Assembly (NCBI RefSeq): GCF_000176035.2
Contig: NC_015675.1
Coordinates: 2,236,001 to 2,300,000 of the forward strand
Direction of reading: 5' to 3'
From: Mesorhizobium opportunistum WSM2075
GTDB taxonomy: Bacteria > Pseudomonadota > Alphaproteobacteria > Rhizobiales > Rhizobiaceae
DNA: 64,000 bases
The notes beneath the pieces were generated by a model, which worked only from the letters and a program-made list of their open reading frames with translations, was not told the origin of the DNA and made no database searches. Of the stretch, positions 7,667 to 17,278 are shown in pieces (positions within the stretch are counted from its first letter, which is position 1; every line of letters begins with the position of its first letter). The position numbers and the translations under genes were made by a program.

Positions 7667-8785
7667 ATGACAGACACGGTGGCAGGCGCGCCGGCGACGT
7701 TCGGGGCCAGGGGTTATCCGGCGGCGCTCGAATGGACCGCCAGGCGGGCGGAAGCCTTCGTCATTCCGCTCGCGGCACTGGTCGTCGGCATGGTGCTGTT
7801 CAGCCTGTTCATCCTGGCTGTCGGCAAGTCGCCGGTCCAGCTCTATGAAACGATGTGGCGCGGCGGCTTCGGCTCGTGGTTCTCGGTCCAGAACTCCCTG
7901 TCGCGCGCCGCACCGCTATTGCTGGCGGCGCTCTGCGTGGCGCTGCCGGCCCGGCTCGGGCTGGTCGTCATCGGTGGCGAGGGCGCCATCGTGCTCGGCG
8001 GCGTCGCCGCCGCGGCAGCTGGCACCATGCTCAGCGGCGCTCCCTCCCTCATTGTCATTCTCGTCATGGGCGTGGCGGGCATGGCCGCCGGCGGCATCTG
8101 GATAGGTGCCGTCGGCGCGCTCCGCCATTACCGCGCCGTCAACGAGACCATTTCCAGCCTGCTGATGGCCTATATCGCGATTGCCCTGATGAACCAGCTG
8201 GTTGAAGGGCCGCTGCGCGATCCAGCCTCGCTCAACAAGCCCTCGACCCAGCCGCTGGCCGACATCTACCGCATCGGCAACATGCCCGGCATGGAGGTGC
8301 ATTGGGGCCTTGCCGTCGGCGTCGTCGCCTGCGTGCTGTCCTGGATGTTAATCGAAAAGACCCGCTGGGGCTTTGCCGCACGCATCGCCGGCGGCAATGT
8401 GCGGGCGGCCCAGGTGCAGGGGCTTGCCGTCGGCTCGCTGATCGTCGGCTTCACCGGGCTGGCCGGCGCCTTCGCAGGTCTCGCCGGCATGCTGGAGGTC
8501 GCGGCTGTGCAGGGCAGCGCCAACGCCTCGCTCGCCGCCGGCTATGGCTATACCGGCATTCTCGTCGCCTTCCTTGCCCGCCATAATCCGCTGGCCATCA
8601 TACCGGTCGCTTTCCTGCTCGGCGGCATCGATGCGTCCGGCGGACTGATCCAGCGCCGCATGGACCTTCCCGACGCCACCGTTCTGGTGCTCCAGGGCAT
8701 GCTGTTCATCGTCATCCTGTTCAGCGAGACCCTCTACGGCCGCTTCAAGGCCTTCAACCCCGATCTCTGGCAAAGGAGCAGCTGA
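7667..8785 (+). CDS. ABC transporter permease, BMP/nucleoside type (first)
   Basis: This 372-residue inner-membrane protein has about nine to ten helices and is of the BPD_transp_2 permease type that pairs with BMP binding proteins. The family stretch GALRHYRAVNETISSLLMAYIA (residues about 145-166) holds the cytoplasmic coupling region. The start is the ATG at 7667; the longer open frame begins inside the preceding gene. Its stop overlaps the next start (TGATG), indicating coupled synthesis of the two permease halves. Confidence 0.9.
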   Translation: MTDTVAGAPATFGARGYPAALEWTARRAEAFVIPLAALVVGMVLFSLFILAVGKSPVQLYETMWRGGFGSWFSVQNSLSRAAPLLLAALCVALPARLGLVVIGGEGAIVLGGVAAAAAGTMLSGAPSLIVILVMGVAGMAAGGIWIGAVGALRHYRAVNETISSLLMAYIAIALMNQLVEGPLRDPASLNKPSTQPLADIYRIGNMPGMEVHWGLAVGVVACVLSWMLIEKTRWGFAARIAGGNVRAAQVQGLAVGSLIVGFTGLAGAFAGLAGMLEVAAVQGSANASLAAGYGYTGILVAFLARHNPLAIIPVAFLLGGIDASGGLIQRRMDLPDATVLVLQGMLFIVILFSETLYGRFKAFNPDLWQRSS

Positions 8786-9711
8786 TGGACGACTCCGGGA
8801 TCGGCCTCTGGGGCGTTCCGCTCGCCATACTCGGCGGCGCCATCCGCGTTTCTACCCCCTTCATCTTCGTCTCGCTCGGCGAAGCCATCACCGAACGCTC
8901 CGGCCGCATCAACCTTGGTCTCGAAGGCACGCTGGTGTTCGGCGCCATGAGCGCCTACGCGGTGGCGGTGAAGACAGGCTCGCCCTGGCTCGGCCTCGTC
9001 GCCGCCGCCTTCGCCGGCCTCTGCTTCGGCCTGTTCCACGGCTGGATCTGCAAATTCCCGAAGGTCAACGACATCGCCATCGGCATCGCCCTGATGCTGT
9101 TCGGTTCGGGTCTGGCCTTCTTCTTCGGCAAGCCCTTCATCCAGCCTTCGGCGCCCGACCTGCCGGCCATTCCCTTGGGCGCCTGGTCCGACATTCCGCA
9201 GGTGCAGGCGGCGCTTGACGTCAACGTGCTGTTCCTGACCGGCGCCGCACTGGCGGTGTTCCTGTGGTGGGCCTTCCGCAACACCCGCGCCGGCCTGATC
9301 CTGCGCGTCGTCGGCGACAGTTCCGACGCCGCGCGCGCCATGGGCCTCAATCCGAATACGGTGCGGCTCGCCGCCACCGGCGTCGGCGGCGCGCTGGCAG
9401 GGATCGGCGGCGCCTATCTGTCGCTCTACTATCCCGGCAGCTGGACCGAAGGCATCTCCTCGGGGCAAGGGCTGATGGCGGTGGCGCTGGTCATCTTCGC
9501 GCGCTGGAACCCGCTCGGCTGCTTTGCCGCAGCGCTTCTGTTCGGTGGCGCCGGCGCGCTCGGGCCGGCGCTGCAGTCGGTCGGCGTCACGCAAGGCTAC
9601 TATCTCTTCTACGCCGCCCCTTACATCCTCACCCTCGTCATCATGATCGCCACCTCGTCGCCGAGCCGGTCGCTCGCCGGCGCGCCGGGCGAACTGTCGA
9701 TCACCAAATGA
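8785..9711 (+). CDS. ABC transporter permease, BMP/nucleoside type (second)
   Basis: This 308-residue permease partners the preceding gene. It has about eight to nine membrane helices and family segments [19 protein letters not shown] near residue 40 and [17 protein letters not shown] near residue 95. Together the two permeases would form the heterodimeric channel through which the substrate captured by the BMP protein enters the cytoplasm. It is followed within 17 bases by the first hydrolase gene. Confidence 0.9.
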   Translation: MDDSGIGLWGVPLAILGGAIRVSTPFIFVSLGEAITERSGRINLGLEGTLVFGAMSAYAVAVKTGSPWLGLVAAAFAGLCFGLFHGWICKFPKVNDIAIGIALMLFGSGLAFFFGKPFIQPSAPDLPAIPLGAWSDIPQVQAALDVNVLFLTGAALAVFLWWAFRNTRAGLILRVVGDSSDAARAMGLNPNTVRLAATGVGGALAGIGGAYLSLYYPGSWTEGISSGQGLMAVALVIFARWNPLGCFAAALLFGGAGALGPALQSVGVTQGYYLFYAAPYILTLVIMIATSSPSRSLAGAPGELSITK

Positions 9712-9727
9712 GACCGGAGGTTTTGCC

Positions 9728-10423
9728 ATGAACGCCAGAACCGGGCAGCGCTACATCGAGGCCGATCCCTATCCATGGCCCTACAATGGCGATCTCAGGC
9801 CCGACAACACGGCGCTGATCATCATCGACATGCAGACCGATTTCTGCGGGCCGGGTGGCTATGTCGACCACATGGGTTACGACCTGTCGCTGGTCCGCGC
9901 CCCGATCGAGCCGATCAGGTCGGTGCTGTCGGCGATGCGCGAGAAGGGCTACACCATCATCCACACTCGCGAGGGCCACCGGCCCGACCTCGCCGACCTG
10001 CCGGCCAACAAGCGCTGGCGCTCGCGCCGCATCAATGCCGGCATCGGCGATCCCGGCCCCTGCGGGCGCATCCTGGTGCGCGGCGAGCCGGGCTGGGACA
10101 TCATCCCCGACCTCTATCCGGCCGAGGGCGAGCCGATCATCGACAAGCCGGGCAAGGGCTCGTTCTGCGCCACCGACCTGGAACTCATCCTCAACCAGCG
10201 CGGCATCGACAACATCGTACTCACCGGCATCACCACCGATGTCTGCGTCCACACCACCATGCGCGAGGCCAACGACCGCGGCTTCGAATGCGTCATGCTG
10301 GAGGATTGCTGCGGCGCCACCGACTACGGCAATCATCTGGCCGCCATCAAGATGATCAAGATGCAGGGCGGCGTCTTCGGCGTGGTGTCGAGCGCAGCCT
10401 CGCTCGTCGCCCAGCTACCGTGA
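9728..10423 (+). CDS. biuH: Biuret hydrolase (isochorismatase-family amidohydrolase)
   Basis: This 231-residue cysteine hydrolase of the isochorismatase superfamily would split biuret into allophanate and ammonia. The candidate triad is Asp34 (IIIDMQTDF), Lys140 (IDKPGKG) and Cys173 ([15 protein letters not shown]). The spacing equals that reported for Rhizobium leguminosarum BiuH (Asp36, Lys142, Cys175) with a constant offset of two. The surrounding sequence, such as [10 protein letters not shown] and [12 protein letters not shown], also matches BiuH as I remember it. The operon supplies uptake and the next enzyme, allophanate hydrolase, supporting this assignment over a generic isochorismatase. 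Confidence 0.82.
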   Translation: MNARTGQRYIEADPYPWPYNGDLRPDNTALIIIDMQTDFCGPGGYVDHMGYDLSLVRAPIEPIRSVLSAMREKGYTIIHTREGHRPDLADLPANKRWRSRRINAGIGDPGPCGRILVRGEPGWDIIPDLYPAEGEPIIDKPGKGSFCATDLELILNQRGIDNIVLTGITTDVCVHTTMREANDRGFECVMLEDCCGATDYGNHLAAIKMIKMQGGVFGVVSSAASLVAQLP

Positions 10424-10433
10424 GGAAATTGCC

Positions 10434-11960
10434 ATGAGCGGAACCAGAAAGGCGGTCGGCGTCGAAACCATCGGAATGACCATGCGCTTCGGCGCCTTCA
10501 CCGCACTCGACAATGTTTCGGTCAAGGTTCCCGCCGGCTCCTTCCACGCGCTGCTCGGCGAGAACGGCGCCGGCAAGTCGACGCTGGTCAAATGCATGAT
10601 GGGTTTCTACCATCCGACATCAGGCGACATACTGGTCGATGGTCGCGAGGTAGCGATCGCCAGCCCCAGGGATGCCTCCGCGCTCGGCCTCGGCATGGTC
10701 TATCAACATTTTACGCTGGTGCCGTCGCTGACCGGCGCCGAGAACCTGGTCATTTCGCGCGAAAAAGTGCCTGGGGTCATCGACTGGCGCAAGGAGCGCG
10801 CCGGCCTTGCCCGGTTCATGGAGCGGATGCCGTTCAAACTGCCGCTCGACGTGAAGGTGGCCGAGCTTGCCGCCGGCGAGAAGCAGAAGCTGGAGATCGT
10901 CAAGCAGCTCTATCTTGGCCGCTCCTTCCTGGTGCTGGACGAGCCGACTTCCGTACTCACGCCCGCCGAGGCGCAGGAAGTGCTGGGTCTGGTGCGCGCC
11001 ATGACCAAAGCGGGCGACCTCACCGTGCTGATGATATCGCACAAGTTCCATGAGGTGACGGCCTTCGCCGACGACGTCAGCGTGCTGCGCAAGGGCAGGC
11101 TGACTGGCACCGGCCGCGTCGCCGACCTCGACCACAGGCAGATGGCGGCGATGATGATCGGCGACCAGCCGATCGCTGCTCTCGACAGCCGTGCTGAGAC
11201 GAAGCCGAACGCCGAGATCGTGCTGAAAGTCAGGGCATTGAAGGCGCCGGACCGCACCGGGCTGAAGTCGATCCGCATCGAGGATCTCGGCGTGCGCTCG
11301 GGCGAGATCGTCGGCATCGCCGGCATTTCCGGCAACGGCCAGAAGGAATTCCTCGAAGTGCTGGCCGGGCAGCGCCCGCGCGATGCCGGCGAAGTCATGG
11401 TGCGCGGCACCGCCTATGCGGCGACGCGCGCCGAGGCGCGCGCGCTCAATGTCCGCCTCATCCCGGAGGAGCCGCTGAAGAACGCCTGCGCGCCGAAGAT
11501 GACCGTGGCCGAGAACATCTCCTTCCGCACCTTCGATATCGACGGCAACGGCAAGCCGGTGAGCTGGATCAGTGCCGGTGCCATCAGGACATTCAGCGCC
11601 CGCCTGGTCGAGCAGTTCAAGGTCAAGACCGCATCGCTGTCCTCGCCGATCGCCTCGCTGTCTGGTGGCAATGTGCAGCGCGCCGTGCTCGCTCGTGAGC
11701 TCACCGGCGAGGTCGATCTGCTAATCGTCTCCAACCCGTGCTTCGGTCTCGACTTCTCGGCCGTGGCCGAGATCCGCGCCCGCATCATGAAGGCGCGCAA
11801 TGCCGGTGCCGCCGTGCTTTTGATGTCGGAGGATCTCGACGAACTGCTCGAACTCTCCGATCGCATCCTCGTCATGTCCGACGGCGCGCTGGTCTACGAA
11901 ACATCGATCACGCAGGCGAGCGTGCAGACGATCGGCGAGCACATGGCGGGACATCATTGA
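10434..11960 (+). CDS. ABC transporter ATPase, tandem-domain (BMP/nucleoside type)
   Basis: This 508-residue protein contains two ATPase domains, as in sugar and nucleoside importers. The first has Walker [10 protein letters not shown] near residue 43, a signature written [11 protein letters not shown] and Walker [11 protein letters not shown]. The second has no standard Walker A ([13 protein letters not shown]) but an intact signature [14 protein letters not shown], the usual asymmetry in this class. It would power the two permeases. It lies between the two hydrolase genes, and its stop overlaps the next start (TGATG). Confidence 0.92.
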   Translation: MSGTRKAVGVETIGMTMRFGAFTALDNVSVKVPAGSFHALLGENGAGKSTLVKCMMGFYHPTSGDILVDGREVAIASPRDASALGLGMVYQHFTLVPSLTGAENLVISREKVPGVIDWRKERAGLARFMERMPFKLPLDVKVAELAAGEKQKLEIVKQLYLGRSFLVLDEPTSVLTPAEAQEVLGLVRAMTKAGDLTVLMISHKFHEVTAFADDVSVLRKGRLTGTGRVADLDHRQMAAMMIGDQPIAALDSRAETKPNAEIVLKVRALKAPDRTGLKSIRIEDLGVRSGEIVGIAGISGNGQKEFLEVLAGQRPRDAGEVMVRGTAYAATRAEARALNVRLIPEEPLKNACAPKMTVAENISFRTFDIDGNGKPVSWISAGAIRTFSARLVEQFKVKTASLSSPIASLSGGNVQRAVLARELTGEVDLLIVSNPCFGLDFSAVAEIRARIMKARNAGAAVLLMSEDLDELLELSDRILVMSDGALVYETSITQASVQTIGEHMAGHH

Positions 11961-12628
11961 TGGCTGAAATCGCAGCGCGGCCATTTCCATTTGCCTTCAA
12001 GCCGCGCACCATGGCGCTGGTCGTCATCGACATGCAGCGCGATTTTGCCGAGCCCGGTGGCTTCGGCGCCAGCCTCGGCAACGACGTCAGCCGGGTCGTG
12101 GCGATCGTTCCGACGGTGAAGCGGCTGATCGAGGGCTTTCGCGCCGCCGGCCTGCCGGTGATCCACACCATGGAGTGCCACAGGCCCGACCTTTCAGACC
12201 TGCCGCCGGCCAAGCGCAACCGCGGCAATCCGTCGATCCGCATCGGCGATGCCGGCCCGATGGGCCGCGTGCTGATCGCCGGCGAGCCGGGTACGGCGAT
12301 CCTCGACGCGCTTGCGCCGCTGCCCGGCGAGATCGTGATCGAGAAGCCCGGCAAGGGCGCGTTCTATGCGACCAGCTTCGGTGACGACCTCAAGCGGCTC
12401 GGCGCCCAGCACCTCGTCTTTGCCGGTGTGACGACCGAAGTCTGCGTGCAGACGACGATGCGCGAAGCCAACGACCGCGGCTATGAGTGTCTGCTCGCCG
12501 AGGACGCGACGGAAAGCTACTTTCCCGAATTCAAGGCGGCGGCACTGGCCATGATCCGGGCGCAGGGCGCCATCGTCGGCTGGACGGCAACGACCGACCA
12601 GGTGCTCGAGGGAATTGCCAATGCCTAA
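11960..12628 (+). CDS. Second isochorismatase-family amidohydrolase, candidate triuret hydrolase
   Basis: This 222-residue paralogue of the BiuH-like protein has the candidate triad Asp24 (VVIDMQRDF), Lys129 (IEKPGKG) and Cys162 ([15 protein letters not shown]). It lacks the BiuH-like N-terminal ADPYPWPYN segment and the [10 protein letters not shown] loop that frames the biuret pocket. Triuret hydrolase (TrtA), which feeds biuret to BiuH, is a known close homologue of BiuH, so a TrtA-like role is a reasonable guess. Hydrolysis of another ureide is equally possible. It overlaps the ATPase and cupin genes at either end. Confidence 0.72.
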   Translation: MAEIAARPFPFAFKPRTMALVVIDMQRDFAEPGGFGASLGNDVSRVVAIVPTVKRLIEGFRAAGLPVIHTMECHRPDLSDLPPAKRNRGNPSIRIGDAGPMGRVLIAGEPGTAILDALAPLPGEIVIEKPGKGAFYATSFGDDLKRLGAQHLVFAGVTTEVCVQTTMREANDRGYECLLAEDATESYFPEFKAAALAMIRAQGAIVGWTATTDQVLEGIANA

Positions 12629-12971
12629 TCTTGCCTTTGCCGGCCTGCTCGACGGCGGCTGGCGCGATCTCGCGTTCGAACATTTCCGCGACGGCATCAG
12701 CGTGCACTGGCTGCTGAAGGGCGGGCCGGTCGAGCCGTCGGTCGCGATCCTGAAATACCGGTCCGGCGCCAGCGTGCCGCGACACCGGCATGTCGGGCTG
12801 GAAACCATCGTCGTGCTGGAAGGCACCCAGAGCGACGAGAACGGCGACTATCCCGCCGGCAGCGTCATCCTGAACCCGGTCGGCACCGAGCATTCGGTGT
12901 GGACGAAGGACGGTTGCGTGGTGCTGATCCAGTGGGACCTGCCGGTGATCATTCTGGGGGAGACGAAATGA
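12621..12971 (+). CDS. Small cupin protein of the ureide operon
   Basis: This 116-residue single-domain cupin carries the motif [16 protein letters not shown] (residues about 55-70), with two His and one Glu as likely metal ligands, followed by [18 protein letters not shown]. Overlaps at both ends (8 bases with the hydrolase, ATGA with the allophanate hydrolase) make it an integral operon member. The function is unknown; an isomerase-like role on an unstable carboxylated intermediate, or a sensor role, would fit but is speculative. Confidence 0.75.
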   Translation: MPNLAFAGLLDGGWRDLAFEHFRDGISVHWLLKGGPVEPSVAILKYRSGASVPRHRHVGLETIVVLEGTQSDENGDYPAGSVILNPVGTEHSVWTKDGCVVLIQWDLPVIILGETK

Positions 12972-14812
12972 GCGATATCCACTTCGACATAGCGAGCCTG
13001 CACGCAGCCTATCGGGGAGGCCTCGCCGTCGGCGATGTGATCGCGACGATCTTCACCCGCATCGAAGCGGCCGATGACCCCGGCATCTTCATCCATCTCG
13101 CCGCCAAGGCGGATCTCCTCGCCCAGGCTGCGGCACTCGGTCCGTTCGACCCGGCGACAAAGCCGCTCTGGGGCATTCCCTTCGCCGTCAAGGACAACAT
13201 CGACGTCGCCGGCATGCCCACGACGGCCGCCTGCCCCGAATACACCTATTGGCCCGAGAAAGACGCCACCGTCGTGGCGCGGCTGAAAGCGGCCGGTGCG
13301 CTGGTCGTCGGCAAGACCAATCTCGACCAGTTCGCCACCGGCCTCGTCGGCGTGCGCACGCCCTGGCCGATCCCGCGCAACGCCATCGACGAGGCGCTTG
13401 TGCCAGGCGGCTCCTCCTCGGGGTCGGCGGTGGCGACGGCGCGCGGCATCGTCGCCTTCGCGCTTGGCACCGACACCGCCGGCTCCGGCCGCATTCCGGC
13501 CGGCCTCAACAACATCGTCGGGCTGAAGCCGACGGTCGGCGCGCTGTCGGCCGCCGGCGTCGTGCCGGCCTGCCGCACGCTCGACTGCGTCTCGGTGTTC
13601 GCGCTGACCGTCGATGATGCGTATAGGGTGTTCTCCGTTGCCTCCGCGCGCGACGCTGCCGATCCTTATTCGCGTGACATCGCCGTCCAGCCGCTCGCCA
13701 GGCGCCAGCCGGTGCTGACCGTCGGCGTGCCTGCAAAAGCGGACCTCGAATTCTTCGGCGATACGGCCATGCAGGCTGGATTTGAAGCTTCGCTTGCCAT
13801 GCTGTCGCGGCTTGGCTGCCGGCTGGTAGAAATCCCCTTCGGCGATTTCTACGCCACCGCCAACCTGCTCTATGAGGGCGCCTGGGTGGCCGAGCGCTAT
13901 GCGGCGATCCGCGATTTCATGGAGGCCAACGAAGCCGCCTTGCATCCGGTGACGCGCAAGATCATCGGCGGCGCCAGGAACCTGTCGGCGGCAGACGCCT
14001 TCCGCGGCCTCTACGCGTTGCAGGCCTACAAGGCGAAGCTCGCCCCGGTCATCGCCTCGGTCGACCTGTTCTGCGTGCCGACCGCCCCAACGCACTATAC
14101 CACTGCTACCGTGCTCGCCGATCCCGTCGAGACCAACAGCCGCCTCGGCACCTATACCAATTTCGTCAACCTGCTCGATATGTGCGGCATCGCCGTGCCG
14201 ACCGGCAAGCGCGGCGACGGCCTGCCGATGAGCGTCACCTTGCTGGCGCCGGCCGGCTGCGATGCACTGACGGCGATGCTCGCCCGCGACCTGCATGCGG
14301 CGAGCGGCCTTTCGCTCGGCGCCACAGACTGGCCACAGCCCGGCCTGCAGCCAGCCGCCCTGCCGCCTGGCGACGGCCTGATCGACCTAGTGGTGGTCGG
14401 CGCGCATCTGTCGGGCATGCCGCTCAACGGCCAGCTCAACCAGCTTGGCGCGCAGTTCGGGCGCGCGACCAGGACCGCCGCCGCCTACAAGCTCTATGCT
14501 CTGGCCGGCCAGTTGGTGCCGAAGCCGGGGCTGATCCGCGTTGCCGATGGCGGCATGCGGATCGACGTCGAGGTCTGGCGACTTGATGCGGCTGCATTCG
14601 GCCGCTTCGTCGCCGCCATCCCGCCGCCGCTCGGCATCGGCACGATCGAGCTCGATGATGGAACGTTGGCGAAGGGGTTTCTCGCCGAAACAGCAGGCCT
14701 GTCGGCGGCTACCGACATTTCGGCCTACGGCGGCTGGCGCCGCTTTGTCGCACGCGGCACGGCCGACCAAAGTGAAAAGCGACAGGACTGGCCCGCTGGC
14801 GTCCCGATCTGA
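12968..14812 (+). CDS. atzF: Allophanate hydrolase (AtzF type)
   Basis: This 614-residue enzyme has an N-terminal amidase-signature domain (about 1-440) and the C-terminal allophanate-hydrolase domain (about 470-595, from DLVVVGAHLSGMPLNGQL). It should convert allophanate to ammonia and carbon dioxide. The candidate Ser-cisSer-Lys triad is Lys75 (FAVKDNIDV), Ser149 (GGSSSGS) and Ser173 (DTAGSGRIPA); its spacing equals that of Pseudomonas AtzF (Lys91, Ser165, Ser189). It completes the pathway from biuret. No biotin-dependent urea carboxylase or AtzE-type partner is present in the operon. Confidence 0.9.
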   Translation: MSDIHFDIASLHAAYRGGLAVGDVIATIFTRIEAADDPGIFIHLAAKADLLAQAAALGPFDPATKPLWGIPFAVKDNIDVAGMPTTAACPEYTYWPEKDATVVARLKAAGALVVGKTNLDQFATGLVGVRTPWPIPRNAIDEALVPGGSSSGSAVATARGIVAFALGTDTAGSGRIPAGLNNIVGLKPTVGALSAAGVVPACRTLDCVSVFALTVDDAYRVFSVASARDAADPYSRDIAVQPLARRQPVLTVGVPAKADLEFFGDTAMQAGFEASLAMLSRLGCRLVEIPFGDFYATANLLYEGAWVAERYAAIRDFMEANEAALHPVTRKIIGGARNLSAADAFRGLYALQAYKAKLAPVIASVDLFCVPTAPTHYTTATVLADPVETNSRLGTYTNFVNLLDMCGIAVPTGKRGDGLPMSVTLLAPAGCDALTAMLARDLHAASGLSLGATDWPQPGLQPAALPPGDGLIDLVVVGAHLSGMPLNGQLNQLGAQFGRATRTAAAYKLYALAGQLVPKPGLIRVADGGMRIDVEVWRLDAAAFGRFVAAIPPPLGIGTIELDDGTLAKGFLAETAGLSAATDISAYGGWRRFVARGTADQSEKRQDWPAGVPI

Positions 14813-14953
14813 CCGTCGTGCAGACTTGCTTTGCCGGACTTGCCTATTGGCACGCCGGTGGAGGTGTCCTCTCGACCACCAGTCCCACAACGCTTCCCTA
14901 TCTCATGAAGCCCTGTGGTCAGATTGCGCGGGCGTTGAGGGTTTAAGGAGTTT

Positions 14954-14986
14954 TGGTAGCGGGAGAGCGCTACCGCCAATACAGCG
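14954..14986. repeat. Left attachment junction of the island
   Basis: It consists of the 14-base core TGGTAGCGGGAGAG followed by the arm CGCTACCGCCAATACAGCG (14968-14986). The core is the stranded copy of the tRNA-Met 3' end. The arm is the inverted partner of the one at 39879-39897. Confidence 0.8.
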
Positions 14987-15083
14987 CTGCAACCGAGTTC
15001 GTCTGTTGAAGGGACTTCGCAAGCGCGGTCCGCAGATTCAAATCCTGTCCCCGCAACCAATTCTATCATAGATCAATAATCGT

Positions 15084-15109
15084 CCCGGTCTAACCGGGGC
15101 GGTTTTTTT
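15084..15109 (+). terminator. Rho-independent terminator
   Basis: The stem CCCGGT/ACCGGG with a three-base loop is followed by GCGG and a run of seven T. It lies just inside the left end of the island and would stop transcripts entering from the ureide operon. Confidence 0.75.
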
Positions 15110-15419
15110 GCGTTTGAGAGGAACGCCGAATTTCAACCCGCCGCCTGCGGATCGCGGCATTACCCGGTGAAGGCCGCAGATGTGCGTTTCCGGCGGCGAT
15201 GAGCGCATCTGAGCACCGCAGTGGTGGGGGCAAGCTTTCGAGGGGAGAATCGGCCGCGACAAAAGCCACAAGCCTTCTGTCGCTGGTCGACGAACTCTTC
15301 GCCTCTCCCGATCAATCCTCCCCCACGCTCAATAGCACCGTCGCCCCTGAATGAGGCCATTGCATTTAGTGAGCGATCCCAATGAATGAGATATGGGAGG
15401 ACCGGTAAGAGGCACATGC

Positions 15420-16772
15420 ATGACACGACGAGAATTCTCCCGCGAGGAACTCTTCGCGTTGGTCTGGGAAAGGCCGACCAGCGAGATCGCAAAGGAACTC
15501 GGCATTTCTGATGTGGCACTTGCCAAGCTTTGCAGGCGCCTGCAGGTCCCCAAGCCACCTCGAGGCTATTGGGCCAAGGTTCAGGCAGGAGGAGGTCCCC
15601 GGCGCCCAGCGTTGGGTGCCTTCCGCGAAGAGATCGATCGGCGCCGGCGCGAAACCGTGCGGATCCAATCGGCCGGAACTCTCTCCAATCTTCAACAGCA
15701 ATTCTACGGCGCCGCAGTAGCTGACCTAAAGGCCCAAGGCGTCGACGCTGCTCCGGTTGCCGGAAATAGACTCCCGAACCTCGACCCGAACCTCGCGGCG
15801 CAACTCTTGCTGCTGATCCAGAACCGCGCTCACGAGTGGATCAAGCAAGGAAAGATCGATGCCCGCTGGAGCCACTCGCTGCAGGGAAGCGCTGCCAGTC
15901 TCGTCGGAAAGCTGCTTCCGGTCGCGCAAACCCAACTTCTCATGTTTGAGAGCGAGCAAGGAAACCGGTGGTCGAGTGGGAACGGTCCCGCCGTTCTTGT
16001 CCGCCTGACCGTTCCCTTACAGGAGCGGATTGCCTCTCTGGTGCGCATGGTTCGCGAACACCAACTCCACCATGTAGTGATGCCGCTGACGTCGGCTGAC
16101 CATTCCTGGTCTGCCCGCTACATCCACTCTCCGGATTCGCGGATGTTTCTGGACAGCACCCTTTGCATCTCCGCCTCAGAGATTTGGGTGCAAAGCACGC
16201 GACGTGCCTGGCGCGAGGAAGAGCCCCCTGTGTGCATCGGCACCGCAAGGTTGGCGCTGCGTGAAATTATGCCGATCGACTACATGCCCACTCGTGAAAT
16301 ACCCCTGCCTCCTTCCATCACCAGAGCGACTGTGACGCCCTACCGCAATCGGCTTCGAGCACTAATAGACGCGGAGCAGGTATGCGAAATGCTGTCTGGA
16401 GCCGCACGCGCGATGGAGCGAAACGTGCCGAACGATACCCTCGCGTTGGCCGACAGAATCTGGTTCGGCGCCGACCGCCCGTTTCAGTCGGCCCGAGATG
16501 CCTTGTCGCGGATCGAAGAAGAACTGGAGCAATGGGAAACGGAGCTCGAGGTCGAACGCTCGGCGGTGGCAAAATCAATCCTCGGGATCGATATCGGTGA
16601 TATCGTTACTGGGCAGGGTCAAGGTCGCAGCGTCCGCATCTCTGTAACGAGCACGGCCGTCTACTCTAGCGAGAAAGGCATCATCTTTGTGGTCGACGGA
16701 ACTCGGTTCCGGAAGGACGGCACGCTCGGCAAGCAGCAGGACGCGATCAGGCTGTACTTTGCAAACATGTAG
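15420..16772 (+). CDS. Hypothetical protein with N-terminal HTH-like segment
   Basis: This 450-residue protein starts with a probable helix-turn-helix (residues 5-50, SREELFALVWERPTSEIAKELG then SDVALAKLCRRLQVPKPPRGYWAKV). A middle part rich in Arg and Gln follows, then a likely coiled-coil near 375-400 (RIEEELEQWETELEVERS). I recognise the N-terminal pattern from uncharacterised proteins of genomic islands but know no function. ATG at 15420 was preferred to an in-frame ATG nine codons upstream. It is the first complete gene of the island and stands alone. Confidence 0.75.
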   Translation: MTRREFSREELFALVWERPTSEIAKELGISDVALAKLCRRLQVPKPPRGYWAKVQAGGGPRRPALGAFREEIDRRRRETVRIQSAGTLSNLQQQFYGAAVADLKAQGVDAAPVAGNRLPNLDPNLAAQLLLLIQNRAHEWIKQGKIDARWSHSLQGSAASLVGKLLPVAQTQLLMFESEQGNRWSSGNGPAVLVRLTVPLQERIASLVRMVREHQLHHVVMPLTSADHSWSARYIHSPDSRMFLDSTLCISASEIWVQSTRRAWREEEPPVCIGTARLALREIMPIDYMPTREIPLPPSITRATVTPYRNRLRALIDAEQVCEMLSGAARAMERNVPNDTLALADRIWFGADRPFQSARDALSRIEEELEQWETELEVERSAVAKSILGIDIGDIVTGQGQGRSVRISVTSTAVYSSEKGIIFVVDGTRFRKDGTLGKQQDAIRLYFANM

Positions 16773-16794
16773 ACTGCACGCTGATCGAGGCCTG

Positions 16795-16945
16795 GGATCA
16801 ATGAAGAGCGTGAAGCCGAAGGACGGCTCGGGCGAGCCGCCGACCGAGGCGGCGGGCGCTATACGGAGGCGGACTTCCACGGCGAGAAGCGTTCGAATGA
16901 GACGCATGCCTCGACACGCATGCCGTTCGCGGTTGGTTGGACCGA
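16795..16945 (+). pseudogene. Fragment of an IS5-family transposase
   Basis: Reading begins KPKDGSGEPPTEAAG and, after a one-base frame change, continues GRYTEADFHGEKRSNETHAST, which is typical of the conserved middle of IS5-group transposases. Both ends are missing and the frame is broken, so it is a dead scrap. From here to 17278 I see nothing else. Confidence 0.6.
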
Positions 16946-17278
16946 ACCTAAATCCGAATTAGACCGGCAATTGGCTTTGTGACACCTTGTCGGAGCAGCG
17001 ACGAGATTTGGGGTGCATCAGGCTGCCTCCTACGTTCTTAGTTAGCGTCGAAAAATGGCTCCCCGGGCCGGGCAAACCGAACAAAATCGAACCGGAGCAA
17101 AAAGCCGAATTACCTAAATAATTTCAGTAGCTTGGGAAACTATCGTCCACCTACCGCATTCCGTGGTTGTGTACTCATGCGGCGCATTTGTGTACCGCGC
17201 TGGGAAAGTTACCCGGACGTGCTGGGATTGCCAAGAGGGGTGCATCACTCTAGTCGGCATGCCGCCTCACAGGCGCGG

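Larger units (their letters stand above)
14813..15419. other. Gene-free stretch spanning the island's left end
   Basis: The first 140 bases follow the allophanate hydrolase and are chromosomal flank. From 14954 the island begins. At about 15031-15062 there is a piece that looks like the T-arm and 3' strand of a tRNA ending in CCA (TTCAAAT loop, four of five stem pairs), but no matching 5' half. A rho-independent terminator follows at 15084-15109. I see no convincing gene from there to 15419. Confidence 0.5.

Noticed and set aside
12848..14296. 482-residue minus-strand open frame
   Set aside because: It is antisense to the allophanate hydrolase, with Gly/Arg/Asp-rich composition and no domain.
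14990..15064. Complete tRNA at the island's left end
   Set aside because: Only a T-arm-like piece and 3' CCA are seen; no 5' acceptor strand or anticodon arm can be paired.
14725..15069. Integrase-like C-terminal reading (ELVAGTGFESADRACEVP) on the minus strand
   Set aside because: Such phrases arise when tRNA 3'-like DNA is read antisense; there is no upstream integrase domain.
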